NCBI GenBank assembly: GCA_004552395.1
Contig: SFOK01000029.1
Span: 1 to 18,913 of the forward strand
Length of the DNA stretch: 18,913 nt
Direction of reading: 5' to 3'
Origin: Bacteroidales bacterium
Lineage (GTDB): Bacteria > Bacteroidota > Bacteroidia > Bacteroidales > Muribaculaceae
A model generated the notes under the pieces. It worked only from the letters and a program-made list of their open reading frames with translations. It did not search any database and had not been told where the DNA came from. Below, piece after piece: positions 1 through 6,960 of the stretch. Numbering within the stretch: position 1 is the first letter of the stretch; the number at the start of each line of letters is the position of its first letter. Made by a program: the position numbers and the translations under genes.

Positions 1-20
1 TTATCGGGCTTCCTCCCCCT

Positions 21-84
21 TGTCTATTACTGCTAATTCTCGTTTAATCCCGCTCAATCCTGCTTAATCCGAATCATCCCATCC
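21..84. repeat. 10-nt-period degenerate tandem repeat
   Basis: About six units near the consensus NGCTTAATCC. The core AATCC falls at 46-50, 56-60 and 66-70, with decaying copies on both sides. It is non-coding. It resembles the 9-nt-period repeats found after several genes further along the window, so it may mark the 3' side of a gene to the left of the window. Confidence 0.6.
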
Positions 85-318
85 GCCTTCCATTAATCCT
101 CAATTCACCCTCACTCTGACCTAATACCTCATGTTCATAACCCCACAAATAAGCTGTCTATAAGCGGTGTAAAAGCCTCATATATCGCTTCTTTTTCTGA
201 AGATTACTTTTCGCCCCCTTCCGCCCTCCCGGCGTTATTTACACCCCGCAGGCACTTATTTCCACCCTTGTTTGCAGTTTTAGGCCCATTTATCGCCCGC
301 TCTAAACGATAAAATTAT

Positions 319-326
319 TAACTTTG
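319..326 (+). promoter_or_regulatory. Possible -7 box TAACTTTG
   Basis: This matches the Bacteroidetes primary-sigma -7 consensus TAnnTTTG exactly. No TTTG is found at the expected -33 position (about 295-298 reads GCCC), so it is a weaker candidate than the two promoters further along. If used, it would give nadA a leader of roughly 255 nt. Confidence 0.3.
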
Positions 327-587
327 CAAGTTGTAAACACCCTGTTGATAAAATCTCTAATACTTTAAATTTCAACATTTGAAGCTGTCTACAACCGGCT
401 GATAAGCCTTTTCAATTCAACAATAACTCAATTAAGCAAATTTTCTTGAAACAAAATATCTTCACTATCTGCAGGGATAATCATCATCATCTGTTTTTTT
501 TATATTGAAATATAGTTTGAAATAAAAAGATAATATGAAGACTATTCCGGCTGTGAGCTGTGAGGATTGAAAACCGACTAATGAGAT

Positions 588-1571
588 ATGGAGCCTAAAG
601 TAAGAAGAGGAGATGAAGAGCTTCTCAGAGATGAAGGGCATCTCGAGGCTGCGGAGCTGAAGCGGCGCATCGCCGCCCTCAAGAAGGAGAAGAACGCTGT
701 GATCATGGCCCATTATTATCAGCGCGACGAGATACAGGAGGTGGCTGATTATATAGGCGACTCGCTGGCTCTGGCACGCAAGGCTGCCACTACTGATGCC
801 GATATCATTGTGATGTGCGGCGTACATTTCATGGGCGAGACGGCCAAGATTCTCTGTCCCGACAGGAAGGTGCTCATACCTGACCCGGAAGCCGGCTGCT
901 CGCTTGCCGACAGCTGCGATGCCGATGAGTTTGCCCGCTTCGTGGAGGCTCATCCGGGCTATACGGTGATCAGCTATGTGAACACTTCGGCGGCTGTGAA
1001 GGCTCACACGGACATTGTTGTCACCTCGGGCAATGCCCGCAAGATTGTGGAACAACTTCCTCAGGACGCCAAGATCATCTTCGGTCCGGACCGCAACCTG
1101 GGCGGATATATCAACTCGGTGACGGGCCGCGACATGCTTCTCTGGGACGGCGCCTGCCATGTCCACGACCGCTTCTCTCTCGATAAGATACTGGCTATGA
1201 AGAAGGAGCATCCCGGCGCGAAGATACTTGTGCATCCGGAATGCCGCAAGCCGCTGCAGCTGATTGCCGACAAGGTTGGCTCCACGGCCGCTCTGCTCGC
1301 CTTCGTTTCCGAGGACGACGCCAAGGAGTATATAGTAGTCACTGAGAGCGGCATCCTTTTCGAGATGCGGCGAAAATGCCCTGAGAAGGTATTCCTGGCT
1401 GCTCCGGCCGACGATGCCGAGTGCCAGTGCAACCACTGCGAATACATGAAGCTGAACACCCTGCAGAAGCTCTACGAGACTCTGCGCGACGAAGCTCCGG
1501 AGATAACAGTCGACCCTGATTTGGCCCGCGAGGCGCTGAAGCCTATCAACAGAATGCTTGAGATGTCGTGA
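588..1571 (+). CDS. nadA: Quinolinate synthase NadA
   Basis: NadA condenses iminoaspartate (from L-aspartate oxidase) with dihydroxyacetone phosphate to give quinolinate in de novo NAD synthesis; it is a cytosolic [4Fe-4S] enzyme. The 327-residue product shows the family motifs in order: AHYYQ (41-45), GDSL (57-60), CGVHFMGET (77-85), YVNTSAAVKA (130-139), PDRNLG (167-172), HPEC (216-219), TESG (252-255) and a Cys-rich CQCNHC (279-284). The cluster ligands are probably C77, C219 and one cysteine of the 279-284 motif. About 20 residues precede the usual beginning; there is no signal peptide. The stop overlaps the next start by 4 nt (GTGA), so translation is probably coupled. No nadB or nadC is visible here. 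Identification is secure. Confidence 0.96.
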   Translation: MEPKVRRGDEELLRDEGHLEAAELKRRIAALKKEKNAVIMAHYYQRDEIQEVADYIGDSLALARKAATTDADIIVMCGVHFMGETAKILCPDRKVLIPDPEAGCSLADSCDADEFARFVEAHPGYTVISYVNTSAAVKAHTDIVVTSGNARKIVEQLPQDAKIIFGPDRNLGGYINSVTGRDMLLWDGACHVHDRFSLDKILAMKKEHPGAKILVHPECRKPLQLIADKVGSTAALLAFVSEDDAKEYIVVTESGILFEMRRKCPEKVFLAAPADDAECQCNHCEYMKLNTLQKLYETLRDEAPEITVDPDLAREALKPINRMLEMS

Positions 1572-2839
1572 GAACTATGCGCAGGGAAGATTTCGAGATA
1601 ATGGCTCCCGTGGGGAGTGAGGAGTCGCTCGCTGCCGCGCTGCAATCGGGCGCCGATGCTGTATATTTCGGCATTGAGGGCCTGAACATGCGGTCCCGCT
1701 CGTCTGCCAATTTCACCTTAGACGATCTGCGGAGGATAGCGTCGCTCTGCGCCTCGAAAGGAGTGAAAAGCTATCTCACGGTCAACACCGTGATCTACGA
1801 CTCCGACATGGATCGCCTCCATGAGATAATCGACGCTGCCAAAGCGGCCGGCATTTCCGCCATAATTTCCGCCGATATGGCCGCCATACTCTATGCCGTG
1901 AGCATCGGCCAGGAGGTGCACATTTCCACACAGGTGAATGTGGCTAATACTGAGGCGGTTAAGTTCTATTCGCAGTTTGCCGATGTGATGGTGCTTGCCC
2001 GCGAGCTCAATATGGAGCAGGTCGCCGAAATAAGCCGTCGCATCGAGGAGGAGGATATCAAGGGCCCCTCCGGACAGCGTGTAAGACTCGAGATGTTCTG
2101 CCATGGAGCCCTCTGCATGGCTGTGAGCGGCAAATGCTATCTCTCGCTCCACGAGATGAATTCCTCGGCCAACCGTGGTGCCTGCAATCAGATATGCCGG
2201 CGAGCATATACGGTTCGTGACCGCGAGACTGGCGAGGAGCTCGACATAGAGAACCAGTATATCATGTCGCCTAAGGACTTGAAGACCATACATTTCCTTA
2301 ATAAGATGGTCGATGCCGGAGTGAGGGTATTCAAGATAGAGGGCCGTGCGCGTGGCGCCGAGTACGTGAAAGAGGTGGTCTCCGCTTATGATGAGGCTCT
2401 TCGTGCCATCGTGGCCGACCGCAACGGCCAAGATGCCGAGAAACATTTCACCGAGGAGGCCGTCAGAGAGTGGGATGCGCGTCTGGCCAAGGTCTTCAAC
2501 CGAGGCTTTTGGAACGGCTATTACCTCGGACAGCGTCTGGGTGAGTGGAGCTCGAGCTACGGATCATCGGCTACGCGAGTCAAGGTATATGCTGCCCGCG
2601 CGCTGCGTTATTTCTCGCGGCTCGGAGTGGGCGAGTTCAAGCTCGAGGCTCATTCCATCAAGGTCGGCGACGAGGTTGTGGTGACCGGCCCGACTACCGG
2701 CGCCATGATCTTCAAAGTAAAGGAGCTCCGTGTCGACCTCAAGCCGGTGGAACAGGTTGAGAAGGGCGTGAGGTTCTCGATGCCTGTCCCCGACAAGATA
2801 CGTAATTCCGACAAGCTATATATCTGGCAGGAAAAATGA
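1568..2839 (+). CDS. trhP: Peptidase U32-family protein, TrhP-type tRNA uridine hydroxylase
   Basis: U32 proteins were first called collagenase-like, but E. coli TrhP (YegQ) forms 5-hydroxyuridine at tRNA position 34, and RlhA modifies 23S rRNA. The product begins with a TIM-barrel segment (IMAPVGSEESLAAAL, GADAVYFG) and carries the U32 signature EMFCHGALCMAVSGKC (175-190). Cysteines C183, C190, C206 and C210 follow C-x6-C-x15-C-x3-C, which matches my recollection of TrhP and suits an Fe-S cluster. YIMSPKDL (231-238) and FKIEGR (255-260) are also TrhP-like. The C-terminal part resembles the small beta domain of that branch. At 423 residues it is far shorter than RlhA. The GTG start overlaps the nadA stop; ATG at 1577 is an alternative start. 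The stop overlaps aroA by 4 nt. Family assignment is very sure; substrate is inferred. Confidence 0.88.
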   Translation: MRTMRREDFEIMAPVGSEESLAAALQSGADAVYFGIEGLNMRSRSSANFTLDDLRRIASLCASKGVKSYLTVNTVIYDSDMDRLHEIIDAAKAAGISAIISADMAAILYAVSIGQEVHISTQVNVANTEAVKFYSQFADVMVLARELNMEQVAEISRRIEEEDIKGPSGQRVRLEMFCHGALCMAVSGKCYLSLHEMNSSANRGACNQICRRAYTVRDRETGEELDIENQYIMSPKDLKTIHFLNKMVDAGVRVFKIEGRARGAEYVKEVVSAYDEALRAIVADRNGQDAEKHFTEEAVREWDARLAKVFNRGFWNGYYLGQRLGEWSSSYGSSATRVKVYAARALRYFSRLGVGEFKLEAHSIKVGDEVVVTGPTTGAMIFKVKELRVDLKPVEQVEKGVRFSMPVPDKIRNSDKLYIWQEK

Positions 2840-2892
2840 TCCCTGACCAGGCAAGTAAGATGATCCCTAACACGGCAGGAGGAATGATCCCT
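2836..2892 (+). repeat. 24-nt tandem repeat carrying three aroA start codons
   Basis: ATGATCCCT occurs at 2836, 2860 and 2884, exactly 24 nt apart. The first two units continue with related purine-rich 15-nt tails. Each unit begins with an in-frame ATG. AGGAGGA lies directly before the third ATG, too close for ordinary Shine-Dalgarno spacing. The encoded repeats read MIPDQASK, MIPNTAGG and MIPEV. Confidence 0.8.
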
Positions 2893-4110
2893 GAGGTGAA
2901 GCTTCCCAAGTCTAAAAGTATCCTCAACAGAGTGCTTCTGCTCGAAGCGCTCAGGAGGGGGAGGCTTCAGCCAGTCGGCTCCGGCGAGTGCGGCGACTTG
3001 CGCGAGCTGCACGACTCACTCGATCGTTTTCTGCGCGGTGAGAGCGAGGTCTTTGTGAGGGAATCAGGCACTGCGTTGAGGTTTCTCTGCGCCTATGCCG
3101 CCGCTCGGGCTACAGACAGAGAGCTGAGTGTGACCTGCGGCGGACGACTTGCCGAGCGGCCTCTCGATCAGCTTCTTGAGGCTCTCGCCTCCATGGGCGC
3201 GAAGATCTCCGAGGAGCACCAAGATGGGCTGAAGAGGATCATTTTCAGGCCCACGGGGAGGAGACTTTCCGGCGGACTGGTGAGGATAGACAACGCGGCA
3301 AGCTCGCAGTTCATCTCCGCTCTGATGCTGATATCCTCGGCCTGCGGCGAGCCTATAGAGGTTGAGGCAACGGGCAAGGTACCTTCTCAGCCGTACATCG
3401 AGATGACGCGTCGGGTGATCGAGATCTTCGACCGCGACCCCGACTCGGCAGCTCTGCGCGAGGCAGACTGGTCAGCCGCCGCCTTCTTCTATCAGGCCGT
3501 AGCCTCGGGAGTAGTCAGCGAGCTGAGGCTTCCCGGACTCGTCAGGCCCGGGGCTTCCCTTCAAGGCGACTCGGCGGCAGCCGATCTATTCCACCGCTTG
3601 GGAGTGGAGAGCCGCTTCGAGGAGAACTCAGTGACTCTAATGCATTTAGAATATCACTCAACCCAAGGCTGTTTGGAGGAGGATATGAGCGCGACGCCCG
3701 ACCTTGTGCCGCCGATAGTGGGGGCTTGTCTGAGTCAGGGGCGGCCGTTCCGTCTCAGCGGCGTGGAGACACTGCGCGGCAAGGAGAGCGACAGGATAAA
3801 GGCCCTTACCGAAGGTGCCGCGGCTCTCGGCTTTAAGCTCGAGTTCACCGAGGACCAAATAATATACAAAGCCGCGCCGCGTATGTTGAAAAATCTGAAT
3901 TCTTTCTCCTCTGATTTAGAGTATATTACGGAAAAATCGGGTGATTTTGTGTTAAAAATTCCGGCTGATCACCGCATAGCTATGACTTTTTCCGTTATTT
4001 TGATGTCGGACGGCGAAAAAATGCCCGAAAAAAAAGTTAGCAACCCCGAATCAGTCGAAAAATCGTTTCCACGATTTTACAGGGAGTTTCGGAACTTTTC
4101 AAATGTATAA
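2836..4110 (+). CDS. aroA: 3-phosphoshikimate 1-carboxyvinyltransferase (EPSP synthase)
   Basis: AroA joins shikimate-3-phosphate and phosphoenolpyruvate to form EPSP, the sixth step of the shikimate pathway. The 424-residue product is a divergent Bacteroidetes form with its key sites present: K27/S28/R32 in KSILNR, SGTALR (77-82), R104 with ERP (107-109), SSQ (156-158), D289 in TPDL, GKESDR (315-320), DHR (378-380) and K409. Between YIEM (187) and the DWSAAAFF segment (211-218) it looks about 20 residues shorter than E. coli AroA. The first 23 residues come from a 24-nt repeat that supplies three in-frame ATGs (2836, 2860, 2884). The first start gives the most usual family length and the ATGA overlap with the upstream gene. 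The last 230 nt are clearly more AT-rich than the rest. Confidence 0.93.
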   Translation: MIPDQASKMIPNTAGGMIPEVKLPKSKSILNRVLLLEALRRGRLQPVGSGECGDLRELHDSLDRFLRGESEVFVRESGTALRFLCAYAAARATDRELSVTCGGRLAERPLDQLLEALASMGAKISEEHQDGLKRIIFRPTGRRLSGGLVRIDNAASSQFISALMLISSACGEPIEVEATGKVPSQPYIEMTRRVIEIFDRDPDSAALREADWSAAAFFYQAVASGVVSELRLPGLVRPGASLQGDSAAADLFHRLGVESRFEENSVTLMHLEYHSTQGCLEEDMSATPDLVPPIVGACLSQGRPFRLSGVETLRGKESDRIKALTEGAAALGFKLEFTEDQIIYKAAPRMLKNLNSFSSDLEYITEKSGDFVLKIPADHRIAMTFSVILMSDGEKMPEKKVSNPESVEKSFPRFYREFRNFSNV

Positions 4111-4134
4111 AATTTATAAATTCGTTGAAAAATT

Positions 4135-4665
4135 ATGATAGGACTCCTCTTGATAGTCGCAGTCACGATAGCCATAGGTTTTTTGCTCTGGTGGTTCGAC
4201 GGCCGCAAGCATAAGGCAGAACCATATACGGAGCAAGAATCTCCCGAAAATGAGCAGAAGCCGACCTCAGCCGATCCCGCTCAGCCGAACGTCCAATCCG
4301 GTGCGAGTCAGAGCGGCCAGTCCGGCGAAAGTAGCGGCCAGTCCGGCGAGGGTGAGGGCGAGTGTTGTGGAATGCACATAGTCTGCGAGAAGAACCTGCT
4401 GACTCCGCTCGATGATGAGATAGAGTACTTCGACGACGAGGAGATAGACCGTTTCCGTGGCCGAGGGGCCGACGATTACAGCGACGAAGAGATAGAGGAG
4501 TTCCGCGACATACTGCTCACTCTCAGGCCCACAGAGATAGCCGCCTGGGCCCGTTCGCTGCAGCTTCGCGGGATCGTGATGCCGCAAACAATACGCGACG
4601 AACTCTTGTTGATTGTAGCAGAAGAGAGGGCGAAAGCCGCCGCCACCGCTTCGGAAACGAAGTGA
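4135..4665 (+). CDS. Membrane-anchored hypothetical protein with CCGMHxVCEK motif
   Basis: No function is assigned. The 176-residue product starts with one hydrophobic helix (about 2-20, ending LLWWFDGRK), consistent with an N-terminal anchor. A low-complexity polar linker follows (30-76, rich in S, G, Q and E, with a repeated SGQSGE). Then comes CCGMHIVCEK (77-86; C77, C78, H81, C84) and an acidic helical C-terminal domain with DDEEIDRF, DEEIEEFRDIL and WARSLQLRGI. I recall similar small proteins in Bacteroidales with the same Cys/His motif and acidic tail, sometimes vaguely named phospholipase, but nothing here looks like a lipase. The Cys/His cluster could bind a metal or Fe-S. It starts 24 nt after aroA and precedes a metal-transport permease. 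Confidence 0.82.
   Translation: MIGLLLIVAVTIAIGFLLWWFDGRKHKAEPYTEQESPENEQKPTSADPAQPNVQSGASQSGQSGESSGQSGEGEGECCGMHIVCEKNLLTPLDDEIEYFDDEEIDRFRGRGADDYSDEEIEEFRDILLTLRPTEIAAWARSLQLRGIVMPQTIRDELLLIVAEERAKAAATASETK
4312..4349 (+). repeat. 21-nt-spaced direct repeat inside the linker of the Cys-motif protein
   Basis: The 17-mer AGCGGCCAGTCCGGCGA occurs at 4312-4328 and again at 4333-4349, 21 nt apart and in frame. It encodes the repeated SGQSGE of the linker. The length of this linker probably varies between strains by slippage. Confidence 0.75.
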
Positions 4666-4712
4666 GAAAGCAGAGCTTATAGTCACATAAGAGCCTGAAA
4701 CATAAGGGTTAA

Positions 4713-4728
4713 AAGTAACTGATTACTT
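4713..4728. promoter_or_regulatory. Inverted repeat upstream of the metal permease
   Basis: AAGTAA-CTGA-TTACTT is a perfect 6-bp dyad with a 4-nt centre, 54 nt before the likely permease start. Its position and symmetry suit an operator for a dimeric regulator, but it does not match a Zur or Fur box that I recognise. It could be chance in AT-rich sequence. Confidence 0.25.
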
Positions 4729-4782
4729 GATACTTAAGGCGGAAGACAGAGAGTTAAAACAGTGCAAAAGAGCAAGGCATTT

Positions 4783-5568
4783 ATGGAGATATTTTCATAT
4801 CCCTTTTTCCAACGGGCATTAGTCGGGACACTGATCATCTCGGTGGCAGCGGCCATTATCGGCGTCTATATCATGAGTCGGCGGATGCTGTTCATATCCG
4901 GCGGCGTTACACATGCCTGCTTCGGCGGCCTCGGCTTAGGCTACTTTCTCGGCGTGAGTCCGCTGGCTATGGCGGCTGTCTTCGCTGTGGGCGGATCGCT
5001 CGGCGTGGACTGGCTCGCCTCGAAGCCCCGTGTCCGCAAAGACTCGGCAATAGCCGTGATATGGGCTGTGGGTATGGCGCTCGGCATACTGTTCATATTC
5101 CTCTCAGGCGGGTATGTGCCGGAGCTGAACAGTTTACTATTCGGTAATGTGCTGACAGTCAGTTTCCGCGACCTGATCTCCTTCAGTATCTACACCGCCT
5201 TGCTTCTGCTCTTCTTCCTGCCGGCCCGACGCGCCATAGCCGCTGTGAGCTTCGATCCGGCGTTCTCGCGGGTCAACGGTATGCCGGTGCGATGGCTCGA
5301 CTGTATCATGACTGTTTTTGTGGCCGTGGGTATAGTCCTCTCGATCCGCATAGCCGGTATCATGATGCTTATGTCGCTGCTCTCGCTGCCGCCTATGATA
5401 GCCGAGACACGCACTCGGCGTTTCAATGCGCTTGTGGCCGCTTCGGTGGTCATCTCCGCCGTCGGCTGTGCCCTGGGTCTGCTGTTGGCATACCTTATCG
5501 GGGTACCCGCTTCCGCCACGATAGTGCTTCTGTTGGCACTCTTTTATCTCGCTGCACGTATATTTTAA
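4783..5568 (+). CDS. Metal ABC transporter permease, ABC-3 (ZnuB/MntB) family
   Basis: This is the inner-membrane permease of a zinc, manganese or iron importer; it needs a separate ATPase and a substrate-binding protein, neither of which is in the window. The product (261 residues) has seven to eight hydrophobic helices and the ABC-3 landmarks: GVYIMSRRMLFISGGVTHACFGGLGLG near the N-terminus, a central RKDSAIAVIWA, NSLLFGN, and MLMSLLSLPPMIAE near the C-terminus. A GTG at 4762 would add seven residues, but homologues as I recall begin at a sequence like MEIFSYPFFQ, so ATG 4783 is preferred. The metal cannot be told from sequence. The next gene begins 9 nt after the stop, which suggests co-transcription. 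Confidence 0.9.
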   Translation: MEIFSYPFFQRALVGTLIISVAAAIIGVYIMSRRMLFISGGVTHACFGGLGLGYFLGVSPLAMAAVFAVGGSLGVDWLASKPRVRKDSAIAVIWAVGMALGILFIFLSGGYVPELNSLLFGNVLTVSFRDLISFSIYTALLLLFFLPARRAIAAVSFDPAFSRVNGMPVRWLDCIMTVFVAVGIVLSIRIAGIMMLMSLLSLPPMIAETRTRRFNALVAASVVISAVGCALGLLLAYLIGVPASATIVLLLALFYLAARIF

Positions 5569-5577
5569 ATTCTGATT

Positions 5578-6684
5578 TTGAAAAGGTTACTCTACATAGC
5601 TCTTCTGCTTCTCATCCTGCCGGCAATAGCTTTTTCGCGGCAGGACGATTCCATCACCTCCCGACGTCTTATCTCGCTCATGGAGGCAGCCGAGCGCCAC
5701 GAGCCTAAAGCGCTCTACACACTCGCTTCACTGCTCGAGGAGGGCCGCGAAGGGCTCGCACGCGACACTGCGGAGGCTCTGCGGCTGTATCGCGAAGCCG
5801 CCGATTCTCTTTACGCACCGGCCATGAGCTATCTGGGTTACTCGTATATGAAGGGTAACTCGCTTGTGGAGGCCGATGCCGACAGCGCGCTCTACTGGAC
5901 GCAGCGGGCCGCTGAGGCCGGTTATCCGGCCGCTTTCAACAACTTAGGGTGGATGCTTCTGAACCCGCCGAGCGGCATTAAGAAGGATGAGCGGAAAGCG
6001 CTCTACTGGCTCGGCAAAGCGGCCGATGCGGGCAACGGTCCGGCGCTCTCGACACTCGGCGAGATAGCCTTGGAGAAAGGTGACACGGTCGCTGCGACAG
6101 CTGACCTCCGCAAGGCCCTCGAGCATGGTTTCACGCCCGCTTCCGCAAGCTATGAGGAACTGATGGCCGACTCGCTGCAGCGTATGTCGGCTGCCGACCT
6201 GCTCACCGAGGCGCAGCGGTTCTATACCCGCAAGGGTGCACCGGCTTTCGCCCTGACCCTCTTGGAGAAGTATCTGCCCGGCGAGACCCGGGACGGGTCG
6301 GACGAGTCGGACCAATTGGATTGCGCGGACCGGGCTGCGAGTGCTGTGGACCGGGCTGCTTACGGGCGGGGGCTGGCGATGCTTGCTTTCGGTCACGCGC
6401 AGGGGATAATCGGCTATGACTACGATCTGGCCAATGAGCTGTTCTATCGGGCAGCTAAGGCCGGTGACCCGGCAGCCGCTTTTATCCTCGCCGAGACTTT
6501 AGAGATGCAGCCCGACCTTTTCGCGCCTTCAGAGAGCGGGAAAAAGGATCGGCTCTCTGAATCGGGTCAATATGCGGACCGGCTTTCCGAGGAGGAGAGG
6601 GTTCCGGAGTATTGGCGCGAGAAAGCCAGGCTCGCCGGTGTGACTACCGCCCGCGAAGCCATCTCCCTTCTCTCACCTCACTAA
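5578..6684 (+). CDS. Secreted Sel1-like repeat protein
   Basis: The 368-residue product has a Sec signal peptide (about 1-20, MKRLLYIALL... ending AFS) and Sel1-like helical repeats at roughly 42-77, 78-114, 115-151 and 152-184, with another near 280-310. Landmarks are YLGYSYMKG, ALYWTQRAAEAG, NNLGWML and ALYWLGKAADAG. Sel1 proteins act as scaffolds; no enzymatic domain is visible, and the partner is unknown. The TTG start is favoured because any later ATG would remove the signal peptide. Residues 239-253 form a D-x-x repeat (DGSDESDQLDCADRA) encoded by a 9-nt-period DNA repeat, and DRLSE occurs twice near 330-345; both look like expansions in a loop between helical repeats. The gene lies 9 nt after the permease. 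Confidence 0.85.
   Translation: MKRLLYIALLLLILPAIAFSRQDDSITSRRLISLMEAAERHEPKALYTLASLLEEGREGLARDTAEALRLYREAADSLYAPAMSYLGYSYMKGNSLVEADADSALYWTQRAAEAGYPAAFNNLGWMLLNPPSGIKKDERKALYWLGKAADAGNGPALSTLGEIALEKGDTVAATADLRKALEHGFTPASASYEELMADSLQRMSAADLLTEAQRFYTRKGAPAFALTLLEKYLPGETRDGSDESDQLDCADRAASAVDRAAYGRGLAMLAFGHAQGIIGYDYDLANELFYRAAKAGDPAAAFILAETLEMQPDLFAPSESGKKDRLSESGQYADRLSEEERVPEYWREKARLAGVTTAREAISLLSPH
6292..6336 (+). repeat. 9-nt-period repeat inside the Sel1 gene
   Basis: Five units beginning GAC/GAT at 6292, 6301, 6310, 6319 and 6328 encode D-x-x five times. The 12-mer GGACCGGGCTGC starts at 6327 and recurs 21 nt later, at 6348. The period equals that of the repeats found between genes in this window. 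Confidence 0.7.
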
Positions 6685-6707
6685 TCACTCTCACCTCACT
6701 AATCACT
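6671..6707 (+). repeat. 18-bp tandem duplication across the Sel1 stop codon
   Basis: TCTCACCTCACTAATCAC occurs at 6671-6688 and again at 6689-6706. The first copy contains the TAA stop (6682-6684). Related CTCTC/CCACTCTC units continue to about 6730, consistent with 9-nt sub-units. Confidence 0.8.
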
Positions 6708-6960
6708 TTCCTCTCCCCACTCTCGACTCTCCGCTTTTATTTGCCCGGTTTTTCAATCGGAAAAACAGAACAATTTTTAACAATTTTTACGGTTTGAAGG
6801 CTCAAAAGTAAAAATTTCAGATTTTTTGATGAACCCTTTACCCCGTATTTAGTGTTATGCAAACAAGAACCTCAAAGAAGGCCACGCTCCCGCGGCCCCT
6901 TTCTCCGTCTAATATGGAGGTTGAGTAACACAAATTGACGAAAAATAAACCAATACCGGT

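Larger units (their letters stand above)
1..587. other. Gene-free leader region upstream of nadA
   Basis: No convincing coding region is seen on either strand; the long minus-strand frame reaching in from nadA is a shadow of that gene. Bases 21-84 are a 10-nt-period repeat. From about 150 to 480 the sequence is AT-rich, with several near matches to DnaA boxes (TTATTTACA at 235-243, TTATTTCCA at 256-264, TGTTGATAA at 343-351). It also has two related 26-nt direct copies starting GCTGTCTA at 153-178 and 384-409, about 20 of 26 identical. A TAACTTTG word at 319-326 fits a Bacteroidetes -7 box. The region probably contains the nadA promoter and a long leader. An origin-like role is only a possibility. 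Confidence 0.6.

Noticed and set aside
535..570. 11-residue open frame (MKTIPAVSCED) before nadA as a leader peptide
   Set aside because: Too short, no run of regulatory codons, no attenuator-like hairpins after it; chance is the simplest explanation.
465..1436. Long minus-strand frame of 323 codons over nadA
   Set aside because: It is opposite the clearly coding nadA and reflects the codon bias of the + strand; the product shows no recognisable domain.
4312..4349. SGQSGE repeat as a collagen-like or adhesin domain
   Set aside because: Only two copies are present; it fits a flexible linker better.
6857..6928. 23-residue open frame (MQTRTSKKATLPRPLSPSNMEVE) before era
   Set aside because: No promoter or conserved feature supports it and it is not recognised; noted only as a low-grade possibility.
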